Below, in pieces: positions 6,923 through 14,050 of a stretch of DNA of 17,318 nt. Numbering within the stretch: the first letter of the stretch is position 1; each line of letters opens with the position of its first letter. The position numbers and the translations under genes were made by a program. Source of the DNA: CAWBRT01 sp050015355 (GTDB lineage: Bacteria > Acidobacteriota > Terriglobia > Terriglobales > Acidobacteriaceae); contig JBEKBO010000096.1 in NCBI GenBank assembly GCA_050015355.1, positions 1-17,318 on the forward strand. Direction: 5' to 3'. The notes below the pieces were generated by a model. That model was not told where the DNA came from. It saw only the letters and a list, made by a program, of their open reading frames with translations, and did not search any database.

Positions 6923-7924
6923 CTATTCTGAAGCTGCTCCAGGCACTTGCCGATGCCGCTGCTGCATCCATTTCCATGCACTGCGTACGATCGTCTCCAG
7001 CTCGGCGAACTGAGGCTGCCAGCCCAATTCGCGCCGGATCTTATCCGAGCTCGCTACCAACACATCCGGATCGCCTGCTCGCCGTGGCCCCTCGACGGCG
7101 GGAATAGCATGTCCCGTAACCCGTCTGGCCACTTCGATCACTTCGCGCACGCTGAAGCCGCGCCCATTGCCGAGGTTGTAGATCAACTGCCGCGGCCCTG
7201 AATCTGCTTTCAGCCGTTGCAGCGCCAGCAGGTGCGCACTTGCCAAATCCGAAACGTGGATGTAGTCGCGCACGCAGGTGCCATCAGGCGTGCCGTAGTC
7301 AGTGCCGAAGATGTCTATATGGCTGCGGGTGCCAAGCGCCACTTGCAGTATCAGCGGGATCAAGTGGGTTTCCGGACTGTGTCTCTCGCCGAGTTCCGTG
7401 GTGGCGCCAGCCGCATTGAAGTAGCGCAGGCTGGCATAGGACAAGCCGTGAATGCGATGAAACCAATCCAGCATGCGTTCAACCAGGAGCTTCGATTCCC
7501 CGTAGGCGTTGGTCGGCTGCAATGGATCGCTTTCAGCGATCGGCGAGCGTGCCGGGTTGCCATAGAGAGCCGCCGTGGAAGAAAAAACAAACCGCGGAAT
7601 GCGGTGGGCTAAAACCGCCTCCAATAGCACGAGCGCGTTTGCCGTATTGTTGCGAAAGAAACGCTCCGGCTCCTTCATCGACTCGCCGGCCTCGATCCAG
7701 GCCGCAAAATGCATGACGGAGTCGATTTTGCCCTCCCGCAAGGCGCCGTCCAGGCAGGCACGATCGCCGATGTCTCCGACGATCAGCGTTGCGCGCCCGG
7801 GAACCGCGTCTCTGTTCCCTTTGCTGAGATTGTCGTAGACGACAACCTCGTGTCCCGCCGCCACTAACTGTGCGGCCACCACACTGCCGATATAACCGGC
7901 GCCACCGGTGACGAGGATTCTCAT
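6923..7924 (-). CDS. galE: UDP-glucose 4-epimerase
   Basis: This 333-residue extended short-chain dehydrogenase interconverts UDP-glucose and UDP-galactose (or the N-acetyl forms) using bound NAD. The Rossmann motif GGAGYIGS is at 7-14. The catalytic set is SSTAALYG with Thr117, and YGESK with Tyr141 and Lys145. RYFNAAGA at 167-174 and the substrate-binding VRDYIHVSDLA near 218-228 are typical GalE features. ATG 7924 begins right at the Rossmann strand, so no earlier start is expected; the SD is weak. It is the last gene of a minus-strand trio with a UDP-glucuronate decarboxylase and a CpsB-like phosphatase, which suggests supply of sugar donors for surface polysaccharide. It converges with the fis-like gene. 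Confidence 0.93.
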   Translation of the reverse strand: MRILVTGGAGYIGSVVAAQLVAAGHEVVVYDNLSKGNRDAVPGRATLIVGDIGDRACLDGALREGKIDSVMHFAAWIEAGESMKEPERFFRNNTANALVLLEAVLAHRIPRFVFSSTAALYGNPARSPIAESDPLQPTNAYGESKLLVERMLDWFHRIHGLSYASLRYFNAAGATTELGERHSPETHLIPLILQVALGTRSHIDIFGTDYGTPDGTCVRDYIHVSDLASAHLLALQRLKADSGPRQLIYNLGNGRGFSVREVIEVARRVTGHAIPAVEGPRRAGDPDVLVASSDKIRRELGWQPQFAELETIVRSAWKWMQQRHRQVPGAASE

Positions 7925-7967
7925 CGGAGCTAGCGTTTAGCAACCTTTCCGCCGGGCAATCGGCTCG

Positions 7968-7985
7968 GACAGTTCGCGAACCGTC
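7968..7985. promoter_or_regulatory. 18-bp near-perfect palindrome between the two sugar nucleotide genes
   Basis: GACAGTTCGCGAACCGTC at 7968-7985 is symmetric except for one base pair, with GTTCGCGAAC perfect in the centre. It lies 10 bases after the decarboxylase stop and 44 bases before the galE start. It could be an operator or a transcript hairpin; the bound protein, if any, is unknown. Confidence 0.25.
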
Positions 7986-7994
7986 AGATACTCC

Positions 7995-8945
7995 TCACCC
8001 TTGGCGCCCTGCCAACTCTGCAACCGTCTGCTGAAAGTAATCGAGCGAAAGCCTCAGTCCCGTTTCCAGATCGATTTTAGGCTCCCATCCGAGCAGCCGC
8101 CTGGCCTTTGTAATGTCGGGACGGCGCTGCTTGGGATCATCCTCCGGAAGCGGTTGGAATCGGATTTGCGAGGACGATCCGGTGATCTTCAGCACCAACC
8201 GGGCGCACTCCAGGATGGTAAATTCTCCGGGATTGCCGATATTCACCGGCAGATGCTCATCGGCCGCCGCCAACCGCAGAATTCCCTCGATCTGGTCGCT
8301 GACGTAGCAGAAGCTCCTCGTCTGACTGCCGTCTCCATAAATCGTCAGATCCTCGCCCCGCAGAGCTTGCTTCATCAGGTTGGAAATCACGCGGCCATCG
8401 TTCACCTGAAGCCTGGGGCCATAAGTATTGAAGATGCGGACAATGCGCGTGTTCACTTTGTGATACCGGTGATACGCCATGGTGAGCGCTTCCGCAAAGC
8501 GCTTCGACTCGTCGTAGACGGAGCGCGGGCCGATTGGATTGACGTTGCCCCAGTACGTCTCGGGCTGCGGATGCACCGACGGATCGCCATAACACTCGGA
8601 AGTAGAGGACAATAGAAACCCGGCATTGTATTTCTTCGCCAGCTCGAGCGAGTTCAGGGTTCCCTGCGATCCCACCAGCAAAGTTTCGATCCCATACCTC
8701 ATGTAATCCACGGGACTCGCCGGAGATGCGAATTCGAAAATGAAATCGACAGGACCGAAATCAAAGGGCCGGCAGATGTCGTGCTGGATGAATTCGAAGC
8801 GTGGTTCGTGTTCCAAATGCCTGATATTGTCCAGGCTTCCGGTTATCAGGTTGTCCACGGCGACCACCGGACGCCCTTCGGCCAAAAGTCTGTCGCAAAG
8901 GTGCGAACCCAGGAAACCTGCCGCACCTGTTACCAACACGCGCAT
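7995..8945 (-). CDS. UDP-glucuronate decarboxylase (UDP-xylose synthase)
   Basis: This 316-residue extended short-chain dehydrogenase oxidises and decarboxylates UDP-glucuronate to UDP-xylose with bound NAD. The signatures are close to the UXS family: GAAGFLGS at 7-14, FASPASPVDY at 72-81, LLSSTSECYGD with Ser114-Thr115-Ser116-Glu117, ETYWGNVNPIG at 129-139, YDESK with Tyr144/Lys148, RIFNTYGPR at 170-178, and GDGSQTRSFCYVSD with Arg210. ATG 8945 is preferred because the Rossmann strand begins immediately and an AAGG-type SD sits about six bases upstream; the frame is open to 9197 but that extension is unlike any UXS. A dTDP-glucose dehydratase is less likely, given the YWGNVNPIG and SQTRSFCYVSD segments. 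It sits 115 bases after the cpsB-like gene and 70 before galE. Confidence 0.92.
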   Translation of the reverse strand: MRVLVTGAAGFLGSHLCDRLLAEGRPVVAVDNLITGSLDNIRHLEHEPRFEFIQHDICRPFDFGPVDFIFEFASPASPVDYMRYGIETLLVGSQGTLNSLELAKKYNAGFLLSSTSECYGDPSVHPQPETYWGNVNPIGPRSVYDESKRFAEALTMAYHRYHKVNTRIVRIFNTYGPRLQVNDGRVISNLMKQALRGEDLTIYGDGSQTRSFCYVSDQIEGILRLAAADEHLPVNIGNPGEFTILECARLVLKITGSSSQIRFQPLPEDDPKQRRPDITKARRLLGWEPKIDLETGLRLSLDYFQQTVAELAGRQG

Positions 8946-9060
8946 TCTCGCCTTCCCCGGCAACCTCTGCGATTTTAGTAATTCCGCCGGCCAGCACTGC
9001 CTTGAATCTATCACCTCGAACTGCGTCTCGCACCGCTTCCCGCACGGCCTCCGCTGACGG

Positions 9061-9771
9061 CTATAGCGCGTCACCGCGCACGATGGCCGCTGGAATATCG
9101 AAAAAAAGTGCCTGCGCGTATTCTTCTCCGACCATTTTGGCAGCGATCCTGCGGGCCGCGGAGAGAACCGGAGGCCGATGCTCCGGATCATGGGCATCGG
9201 TCGCGATCACATGCACTTGTTCTTTCGTGAGCAGCTTCTCACAGAACTTCTTCACGGCCGGACCCCAAAAGCCGGTCAGCGAGTTGGCCGTAACCTGCAC
9301 CAGGCAGCCGAGCGAAATCCACTCCTCCACGAGCTCGAACCGGCCTTCCAGCAGCCTGTTCCGTTCCGGGTGAGTGATAATCGGAACCAGCCCGCGACAG
9401 GTCAACTCCGAAAGCACGGTGGTCATGGAGCTGGAAACACCATATGGGCTGAGTTCAACCAGCAGATACTTCGTCTCCCCGATCGTGTACCGTTCGGGAT
9501 GCAGCTTGGCATCTTCAATGTTGTCGTACGAAAGATGAAAGTCGCATCCCAGGCTGAAGGCCATATTGGGGACGCGGCGCGCTAACTCATCCACCAGGAA
9601 GAGCGCCGCTTTGCGATCAAAGCAATAGCGGTCGCTGCAATGTGGAGTCGCGACGATGTGCGTGATGCCATCGGCTGCGGCTTTTTTGCACATCTGTAAT
9701 GTGTCTTCCCAGGATGTTGGCCCATCATCGATTCCCGGAAGCAAATGACAGTGAATGTCTACCATTTTCAT
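9061..9771 (-). CDS. CpsB/YwqE-type manganese-dependent tyrosine-protein phosphatase (PHP fold)
   Basis: This 236-residue PHP-fold metallophosphatase resembles CpsB/CapC/YwqE, which dephosphorylate bacterial tyrosine kinases that control capsule and exopolysaccharide synthesis. The metal ligands are in place: HCH with His7 and His9, IDDGP at 14-18, TPHC with His44, VEL with Glu106, THPERN with His134, and TDAHD with Asp192 and His194. LGCDFHL has Asp77 where many relatives carry Glu. Two starts are possible, ATG 9771 and ATG 9765. A TATAAT box ends only two bases before 9771, so a transcript from it would begin near 9767 and start 9765 would be leaderless. The partner kinase is not in the window. 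Downstream lie the UDP-xylose synthase and galE genes, fitting a polysaccharide role. Confidence 0.88.
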   Translation of the reverse strand: MKMVDIHCHLLPGIDDGPTSWEDTLQMCKKAAADGITHIVATPHCSDRYCFDRKAALFLVDELARRVPNMAFSLGCDFHLSYDNIEDAKLHPERYTIGETKYLLVELSPYGVSSSMTTVLSELTCRGLVPIITHPERNRLLEGRFELVEEWISLGCLVQVTANSLTGFWGPAVKKFCEKLLTKEQVHVIATDAHDPEHRPPVLSAARRIAAKMVGEEYAQALFFDIPAAIVRGDAL

Positions 9772-9773
9772 GA

Positions 9774-9779
9774 ATTATA
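9774..9779 (-). promoter_or_regulatory. Consensus -10 box adjoining the cpsB-like start codon
   Basis: A perfect TATAAT on the minus strand occupies 9779-9774, two bases before ATG 9771. A weak -35, TTGCCG at 9804-9799, lies 19 bases upstream. A start point near 9767 would give an essentially leaderless mRNA beginning at ATG 9765. Confidence 0.4.
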
Positions 9780-9836
9780 GCGTGTGCAAAGCGGACAACG
9801 GCAATCCTGCCATCCTGAAGATGCCATTGCGTCATG

Positions 9837-9891
9837 AAAAAATCTCTGCACTTCGGGGCAGCGTTGCGCCCCTCGCCCGGAGTTCACCGGG
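9837..9891 (-). terminator. Possible intrinsic terminator after the acuI-like gene
   Basis: Read on the minus strand after the acuI stop, CCCGG/CCGGG (9891-9887 with 9880-9876) forms a 5-bp stem with a 6-base loop. GGGGC/GCCCC (9872-9868 with 9859-9855) follows, and then a T6 run at 9842-9837 about a dozen bases further on. The gap before the T run is long, so confidence is modest. Confidence 0.3.
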
Positions 9892-9894
9892 GAG

Positions 9895-10884
9895 CTAAAA
9901 CACGTTCACGTTGACCACCAGACGTCCGCGCACCTTGCCGGCAACGATCTCACGCCCAGCCTCGAAAACCTGCGGCAGCGAAATTTCTTGCGTCATGCGA
10001 TCCAGCTTGGCGGGATCAAGATCAATCGCCAGCCGTCTCCAGGCTTCCAGGCGCAAAGGCATTGGACTGATCCCGGAATTGATGCCATAGAGCGTCACCC
10101 CGCGCAGGATGAACGGGGCGACGGTCGAAGGGAAATCCATTCCCTGCGCCAGCCCGCAGGCAGTAACAGCACCGTTATCCTTGGTCTGGGCGCAGGCGTT
10201 GGCCAGCGTATGACTGCCTACGGTGTCAACGATTCCCGCGTACCGCGTCTTCTGCAGCGGCTTTCCAGGGGCGCTTAGCGTGGCACGGTCGATCACCTCC
10301 GAAGCGCCCAAACCTTTCAGATAGTCGCTTTCCGCCAGCTTTCCCGTGGAGGCCACTACCTTGTACCCGAGTTTGCCGAGCACGGCGATGGCGATGCTCC
10401 CCACCCCGCCGGAAGCGCCGGTCACCAGGATGTCGCCGTCCCCCGGTAGAATGCCGTGCTTTTCCAGCGCCATTATGCAAAGCATCGCGGTATAGCCGGC
10501 GGTGCCGATAGCCATCGCGCGCCTGGTCGTCATGTTTTTCGGCAGTCGCACCAGCCAGTCGCTTTTCACCTTGATTTTCTGCGCCAGTCCGCCCCAGAGC
10601 ACTTCCCCGGAGCCGCAGCCGGCCACTACGAAGGCTTCGCCCGGCTTGAATTCGGGGTTGCCGCTGCTCTCGATTACGCCGGCGCAGTCTATGCCGGGCA
10701 CCATAGGCCATTTCCGGACAATGGGGGCCATGTCCGTGAGAGCCAGTCCATCCTTGTAATTGATGGTGGAGTACTCTACCTTCGCCAGCACGTCGCCTTC
10801 GGCCGGCAACTGGGCTTCATCGAGATTCGCAAGCTGGGCGGAAAACTGGTTGTTTTCCTTCGTCAGATAGATTGCTTTGAACAT
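9895..10884 (-). CDS. Acryloyl-CoA reductase / YhdH-type NADPH:quinone oxidoreductase-like MDR protein
   Basis: This 329-residue medium-chain reductase is of the zinc-free quinone oxidoreductase type. The N-terminal GroES-like domain includes STINYKDGLALT at 39-50 and GIDCAGVIESS at 64-74. The Rossmann domain has VTGASGGVGSIAIAVL at 154-169, followed by the YhdH/AcuI hallmark ACGLAQG at 242-248. AcuI reduces acryloyl-CoA to propionyl-CoA with NADPH and protects cells from a toxic intermediate, so that role is likely but unproven. The catalytic and structural zinc cysteines of alcohol dehydrogenases are absent. ATG 10884 is well supported by GGAGG four bases upstream and by family length; an open extension to 10974 overlaps the preceding gene and is unlikely. 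It follows the cytochrome gene by 64 bases in the same direction. Confidence 0.9.
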   Translation of the reverse strand: MFKAIYLTKENNQFSAQLANLDEAQLPAEGDVLAKVEYSTINYKDGLALTDMAPIVRKWPMVPGIDCAGVIESSGNPEFKPGEAFVVAGCGSGEVLWGGLAQKIKVKSDWLVRLPKNMTTRRAMAIGTAGYTAMLCIMALEKHGILPGDGDILVTGASGGVGSIAIAVLGKLGYKVVASTGKLAESDYLKGLGASEVIDRATLSAPGKPLQKTRYAGIVDTVGSHTLANACAQTKDNGAVTACGLAQGMDFPSTVAPFILRGVTLYGINSGISPMPLRLEAWRRLAIDLDPAKLDRMTQEISLPQVFEAGREIVAGKVRGRLVVNVNVF

Positions 10885-10948
10885 GAGACCTCCGGAGCGA
10901 TAGGGGAAAATGCGTGCCAGGCCGCCCCGGCATTTTTCAGCCACCAGC

Positions 10949-11734
10949 TTAGGATTTGGACGGATGCTTGCCAAGCATCGGAGCGTGACAGCCGCCGCAG
11001 TTCATCTTGGTGCGGATGTTTTCCACCGCTCCGCCTTTTTCGTGACAGCTCATGCAACCCTGTGTCGCTTGCGGCAAAGCAAATGCTATAGGCTTGCCCG
11101 CCGCCTGTTCGTTCAACAATATGACAGTCTGCTTGGCAACGGATGCGGTCAGGGATCCACAGCGTTCGGCGCGCTCCGGGCCGTACGCATGCTTGTGGCT
11201 GACCTTCGTCCACGACGCAATCGACTGATGGCAGAGTGGCGAATCTGCAACGGAGCGGATTTCGGGGAATTTAGCGCCTATAGGATGAACGTTCGGCAGC
11301 GGCTCGTGCTCATACCATTCGAAGAGCGCGTTGATCAGCGGGTCGGGGTTGTGAGAGAGAAGCTGAATGGCAGCGGCTGCGCCATTCAGCGCGCCGCAGA
11401 TGGTCGCCCAGCCCTTAATTCCTCCCCCGCCATACTTGAACATCAAGAAGGGAAAATCTTTATAGGGGGAACCAAGCTGCTCGGCAACCGGCCCGACGAC
11501 TGCCTCGAAACTTCCGTACATGCATTCAGCTTTGTAGTAGCCTTCGAACCCACGCTGAGCCGCGGCATTCGGGTCAAGCGGCTTGTAAGGCCAGGGCACA
11601 CTCTGCATCGCTCCCGCAGGGGCTTTCGCCGTAGCCGCCTGGTCAGCGTGCGCCACAAGAGTTGCAGCCGCGCCCACTCCGGCAAGTCCACCCAACAACG
11701 TAACCAGCTTCCTGCGATCGATCTGCTTCTCCAC
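10949..11734 (-). CDS. Exported diheme cytochrome resembling split-Soret cytochrome c (C_GCAxxG_C_C-like)
   Basis: The start at GTG 11734 is supported by GGGAGGAT just upstream and gives 261 residues. The N-terminus IDRRKLVTLLGGLAGVGAAA is an arginine-pair signal with a hydrophobic core, ending near Ala30-Asp31, so export (probably Tat, perhaps Sec) to the periplasm is inferred. Two c-type heme motifs are near the end: CMSCH at 227-231 and CGGCH at 246-250. The middle carries AECMYGSFEAVVG (Cys71), YGGGGIKGWATICGALNGAAAA (Cys113), SPLCHQS (Cys168) and Cys192, a pattern like the C_GCAxxG_C_C redox domain found in split-Soret cytochrome c of sulfate reducers. Its function is unknown, presumably electron transfer. 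A CRP/FNR-like site lies about 84 bases upstream of the start. Confidence 0.8.
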   Translation of the reverse strand: MEKQIDRRKLVTLLGGLAGVGAAATLVAHADQAATAKAPAGAMQSVPWPYKPLDPNAAAQRGFEGYYKAECMYGSFEAVVGPVAEQLGSPYKDFPFLMFKYGGGGIKGWATICGALNGAAAAIQLLSHNPDPLINALFEWYEHEPLPNVHPIGAKFPEIRSVADSPLCHQSIASWTKVSHKHAYGPERAERCGSLTASVAKQTVILLNEQAAGKPIAFALPQATQGCMSCHEKGGAVENIRTKMNCGGCHAPMLGKHPSKS

Positions 11735-11782
11735 TGTATCCTCCCGGGCTGAAACTGATGAACCGCGCTCGCGGCCGATTGC

Positions 11783-11788
11783 AGTGTA
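11783..11788 (-). promoter_or_regulatory. Candidate -10 box of the cytochrome gene
   Basis: TACACT (4/6 to consensus) on the minus strand at 11788-11783 gives a predicted start near 11776. No -35 is present at the proper spacing, as expected for an activator-dependent promoter. The leader would be about 42 bases. Confidence 0.3.
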
Positions 11789-11810
11789 AGTAAACGGCGA
11801 CACGCGAAGC

Positions 11811-11826
11811 CGTGATCGCCATCACG
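11811..11826. promoter_or_regulatory. CRP/FNR-family-like operator upstream of the cytochrome gene
   Basis: CGTGATCGCCATCACG at 11811-11826 is a perfect 6+4+6 palindrome. It contains GTGA-N6-TCAC, the core and spacing of CRP-type sites. Its centre lies about 42 bases upstream of the start point predicted from the TACACT box, the standard class II activator position. A hairpin reading is possible, but no T run follows. Confidence 0.5.
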
Positions 11827-11856
11827 TAACAGCGGTGCGCCAGTGAACCGACGGAG

Positions 11857-12717
11857 CTACGGCCGCACGGCCACCATTACGCGGGGAATCCCCGCCAAAT
11901 CGGGAACGACGCGCACATCGATCCAGCCAGCCAGTAGCTCCGTTGCCATTGGCGCCATGGTGTAACCGATCTCAAAGACCAGATAGCCCCCGGCGCGCAA
12001 GGCTTCATGCGCCTGCGGAATGAGACGGCGAATAATATCCAGGCCGTGCTCGCCGGCGAAGACCGCCATCCTCGGTTCGAACTTTTTCACCACGTCCTGG
12101 ACCTTGTCAGCCTCGTGGAAGCCCACATAAGGGGGGTTGGAGAGCACGAAATCGAAACTGCCGTCGCGCGGCACGCCTTCCAGCACGTCGCTCACCAGGA
12201 AGCGCACGCGGTCATCCAGTTGCAGTCGCGCCGCGTTGGCCTTCGCAACTTCGATCGCCTCCCGCGACAGATCCACGCCATAGATCTCGGCCTCGGGCAA
12301 CTCTGTCGCCAGCGCCAAGGCAATTGCTCCTGAACCGGTGCCTACGTCAATCAGTTTCGGCCCGGGCCTGGCGTGGCAGCCCTTGCCTGTGCGCACCAAT
12401 TCCAAAGTGGTTTCGACGACATGTTCGGTCTCCGGACGCGGGATGAGCACCGCGGGGGAAACAATCAGGTCCAGTCCCCAGAACTCCTGATGCCCCGTGA
12501 TGTACTGCGCGGGATAACCAGAAGCGCGCAGCGCAATCGCAGATTCATAGCGCGATTGTTCGTCCACCGTGAGCTCTCGTTCGGAATGGGCGTACAGGTA
12601 TGCGCGGTCGCAGTCGAGGGTAAACATCAACAACATTTCGCCGTTCATGCGAGGCGAGCCGACACCCTCGTCTTCGAGCCTGCGCACGGCGTCCGTGAGT
12701 GCCTGTCTCAGTTGCAT
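11857..12717 (-). CDS. prmC: Release factor glutamine N5-methyltransferase
   Basis: This 286-residue SAM-dependent methyltransferase methylates the glutamine of the GGQ motif in release factors, raising termination efficiency. The signatures are IPRPETE at 92-98, the SAM loop DVGTGSG at 124-130, the acidic strand end GVDLS at 147-151 and the catalytic NPPY at 194-197, which binds the target glutamine amide. An N-terminal helical domain for release-factor recognition occupies about 1-80. ATG 12717 gives the normal family length; the SD is weak. It lies 60 bases downstream of prfA, its substrate gene, in the same direction, a common bacterial arrangement that suggests cotranscription. Confidence 0.94.
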   Translation of the reverse strand: MQLRQALTDAVRRLEDEGVGSPRMNGEMLLMFTLDCDRAYLYAHSERELTVDEQSRYESAIALRASGYPAQYITGHQEFWGLDLIVSPAVLIPRPETEHVVETTLELVRTGKGCHARPGPKLIDVGTGSGAIALALATELPEAEIYGVDLSREAIEVAKANAARLQLDDRVRFLVSDVLEGVPRDGSFDFVLSNPPYVGFHEADKVQDVVKKFEPRMAVFAGEHGLDIIRRLIPQAHEALRAGGYLVFEIGYTMAPMATELLAGWIDVRVVPDLAGIPRVMVAVRP

Positions 12718-12777
12718 TGTTGATCGACGGCGAATCGACCGGGAAGCATATTCGCCACGTGCTGCATTCGAAGTGCC

Positions 12778-13857
12778 TTACGCTAACACTGTCGCTTCGT
12801 GCTTCAGTTTTTCAGCCTCGTAGTGCGTCACCAGGGCATCGATTACCGGCTGCAGTTTGCCGTCCATGATCTCGCTCAACTGGTGAATCGTAAGCCCTAT
12901 GCGATGGTCCGTCATGCGGTTCTGCGGAAAGTTGTAGGTGCGGATTTTTTCGCTGCGATCGCCGCTTCCCACCATCGAGCGCCGCTCCTTGGCCAGCGCT
13001 TCCTGCTGCTTGGCCAATTCCATCTCGTAGAGACGGGAGCGCAGCACGCGCATCCCCTTCTCGCGATTCTTGATCTGCGACTTCTCATCCTGGCAGCTCA
13101 CCACCGTGTTGGTGGGCAAGTGCGTGATGCGGACGGCGGAATACGTGGTGTTCACCGACTGCCCGCCCGGTCCTGAAGAGCAGAAAGTATCGATGCGCAG
13201 GTCTTTGGCTTCGATCTTGACGTCCACATCTTCCGCCTCCGGCAGCACCGCGACGGTTACGGCAGAGGTGTGAACACGGCCCTGCGTCTCGGTGGCCGGA
13301 ACGCGCTGCACGCGGTGCACTCCGCTCTCGTACTTCATCTGCGAGTAGACGCGCTGGCCTTCGATGATCGCGATCACTTCCTTCAGCCCGCCAACGCCCG
13401 ATTCCGAACTGGAAAGCACCTCCACCTTCCATCGGCGCGTCTCCGCGTAACGCGCATACATGCGGAATATCTCGGCGGCAAACAGCGTGGCTTCGTCGCC
13501 TCCGGTTCCGGCCCTGATTTCCAGCACCACGTTTTTCTCGTCATTCGGGTCTTTGGGCAGCAGCAAAACCTTCAAGGCTTCCTGCACCTGCGCCATTCGC
13601 GCTTCCAGTTGCGCCAGTTCTTCCTGCGCATAGGTTTTCATGTCGAGGTCGCTCTCTTCGGCGACGAGCGTTTTGCTCTCCTCGATTCCGCGCTTCAGAT
13701 CCTTCAACTCGCGATACTTTTCGACAATCGGAACAAGCTCGCTGTGCGCTTTCGCAGTCTTCTGGTAATTGGCAGAGTCGGCCATAATGCCGGGCGAAGC
13801 AAGCGCCTGCGTCAATTCCTCGTATTTCGCTTCTATCTGGTCAAGTCGTTCAAACAT
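12778..13857 (-). CDS. prfA: Peptide chain release factor 1
   Basis: RF1 recognises UAA and UAG in the ribosomal A site and triggers peptide release. In this 359-residue protein the PAT stop-codon recognition motif is at 187-189, in HRVQRVPATETQGRVHTSA. The catalytic GGQ is at 231-233, in SSGPGGQSVNTTYSAVRI. The PAT motif (rather than SPF) separates RF1 from RF2, and no programmed frameshift of the RF2 type is seen. Length and motif positions almost match E. coli RF1. ATG 13857 begins with the usual MFERLDQIEAKYEELTQAL helix, with a moderate GGGTG SD. It stands between the DUF1385 gene and prmC on the minus strand. Confidence 0.97.
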   Translation of the reverse strand: MFERLDQIEAKYEELTQALASPGIMADSANYQKTAKAHSELVPIVEKYRELKDLKRGIEESKTLVAEESDLDMKTYAQEELAQLEARMAQVQEALKVLLLPKDPNDEKNVVLEIRAGTGGDEATLFAAEIFRMYARYAETRRWKVEVLSSSESGVGGLKEVIAIIEGQRVYSQMKYESGVHRVQRVPATETQGRVHTSAVTVAVLPEAEDVDVKIEAKDLRIDTFCSSGPGGQSVNTTYSAVRITHLPTNTVVSCQDEKSQIKNREKGMRVLRSRLYEMELAKQQEALAKERRSMVGSGDRSEKIRTYNFPQNRMTDHRIGLTIHQLSEIMDGKLQPVIDALVTHYEAEKLKHEATVLA

Positions 13858-13949
13858 TGCACACCCGCTGGTTTTCGATGTTTGGGTTCTCGATAGTTTG
13901 CCGCGCGCAAGGACGCGAGCGATACGGTGATCAGGCGAAAACGCGAGTC

Positions 13950-13963
13950 GCGGCGGGCGCCGC
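13950..13963. repeat. Small GC-rich hairpin in the prfA-yqhQ gap
   Basis: GCGGCGGGCGCCGC at 13950-13963 can fold into a short strong stem (GCGGC/GCCGC). The rest of the 193-base gap (13858-14050) shows no gene; in particular there is no rpmE, which sometimes sits in this neighbourhood. Confidence 0.3.
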
Positions 13964-14050
13964 TACAGATGGGCGGGCAGGTTACCGAGACGGCTTGTTG
14001 CCGGGTGAAACATGTATTTAGTGTACTGCAATTCCTCGGTCCGCTGGTAG

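Noticed and set aside
8946..9197. N-terminal extension of the UDP-glucuronate decarboxylase
   Set aside because: It would overlap the end of the phosphatase gene and precede the Rossmann strand with unrelated sequence; ATG 8945 has an SD.
13858..14050. Possible rpmE (ribosomal protein L31) between DUF1385 and prfA
   Set aside because: The minus-strand translation contains no L31-like sequence; only a 16-codon frame starts there.
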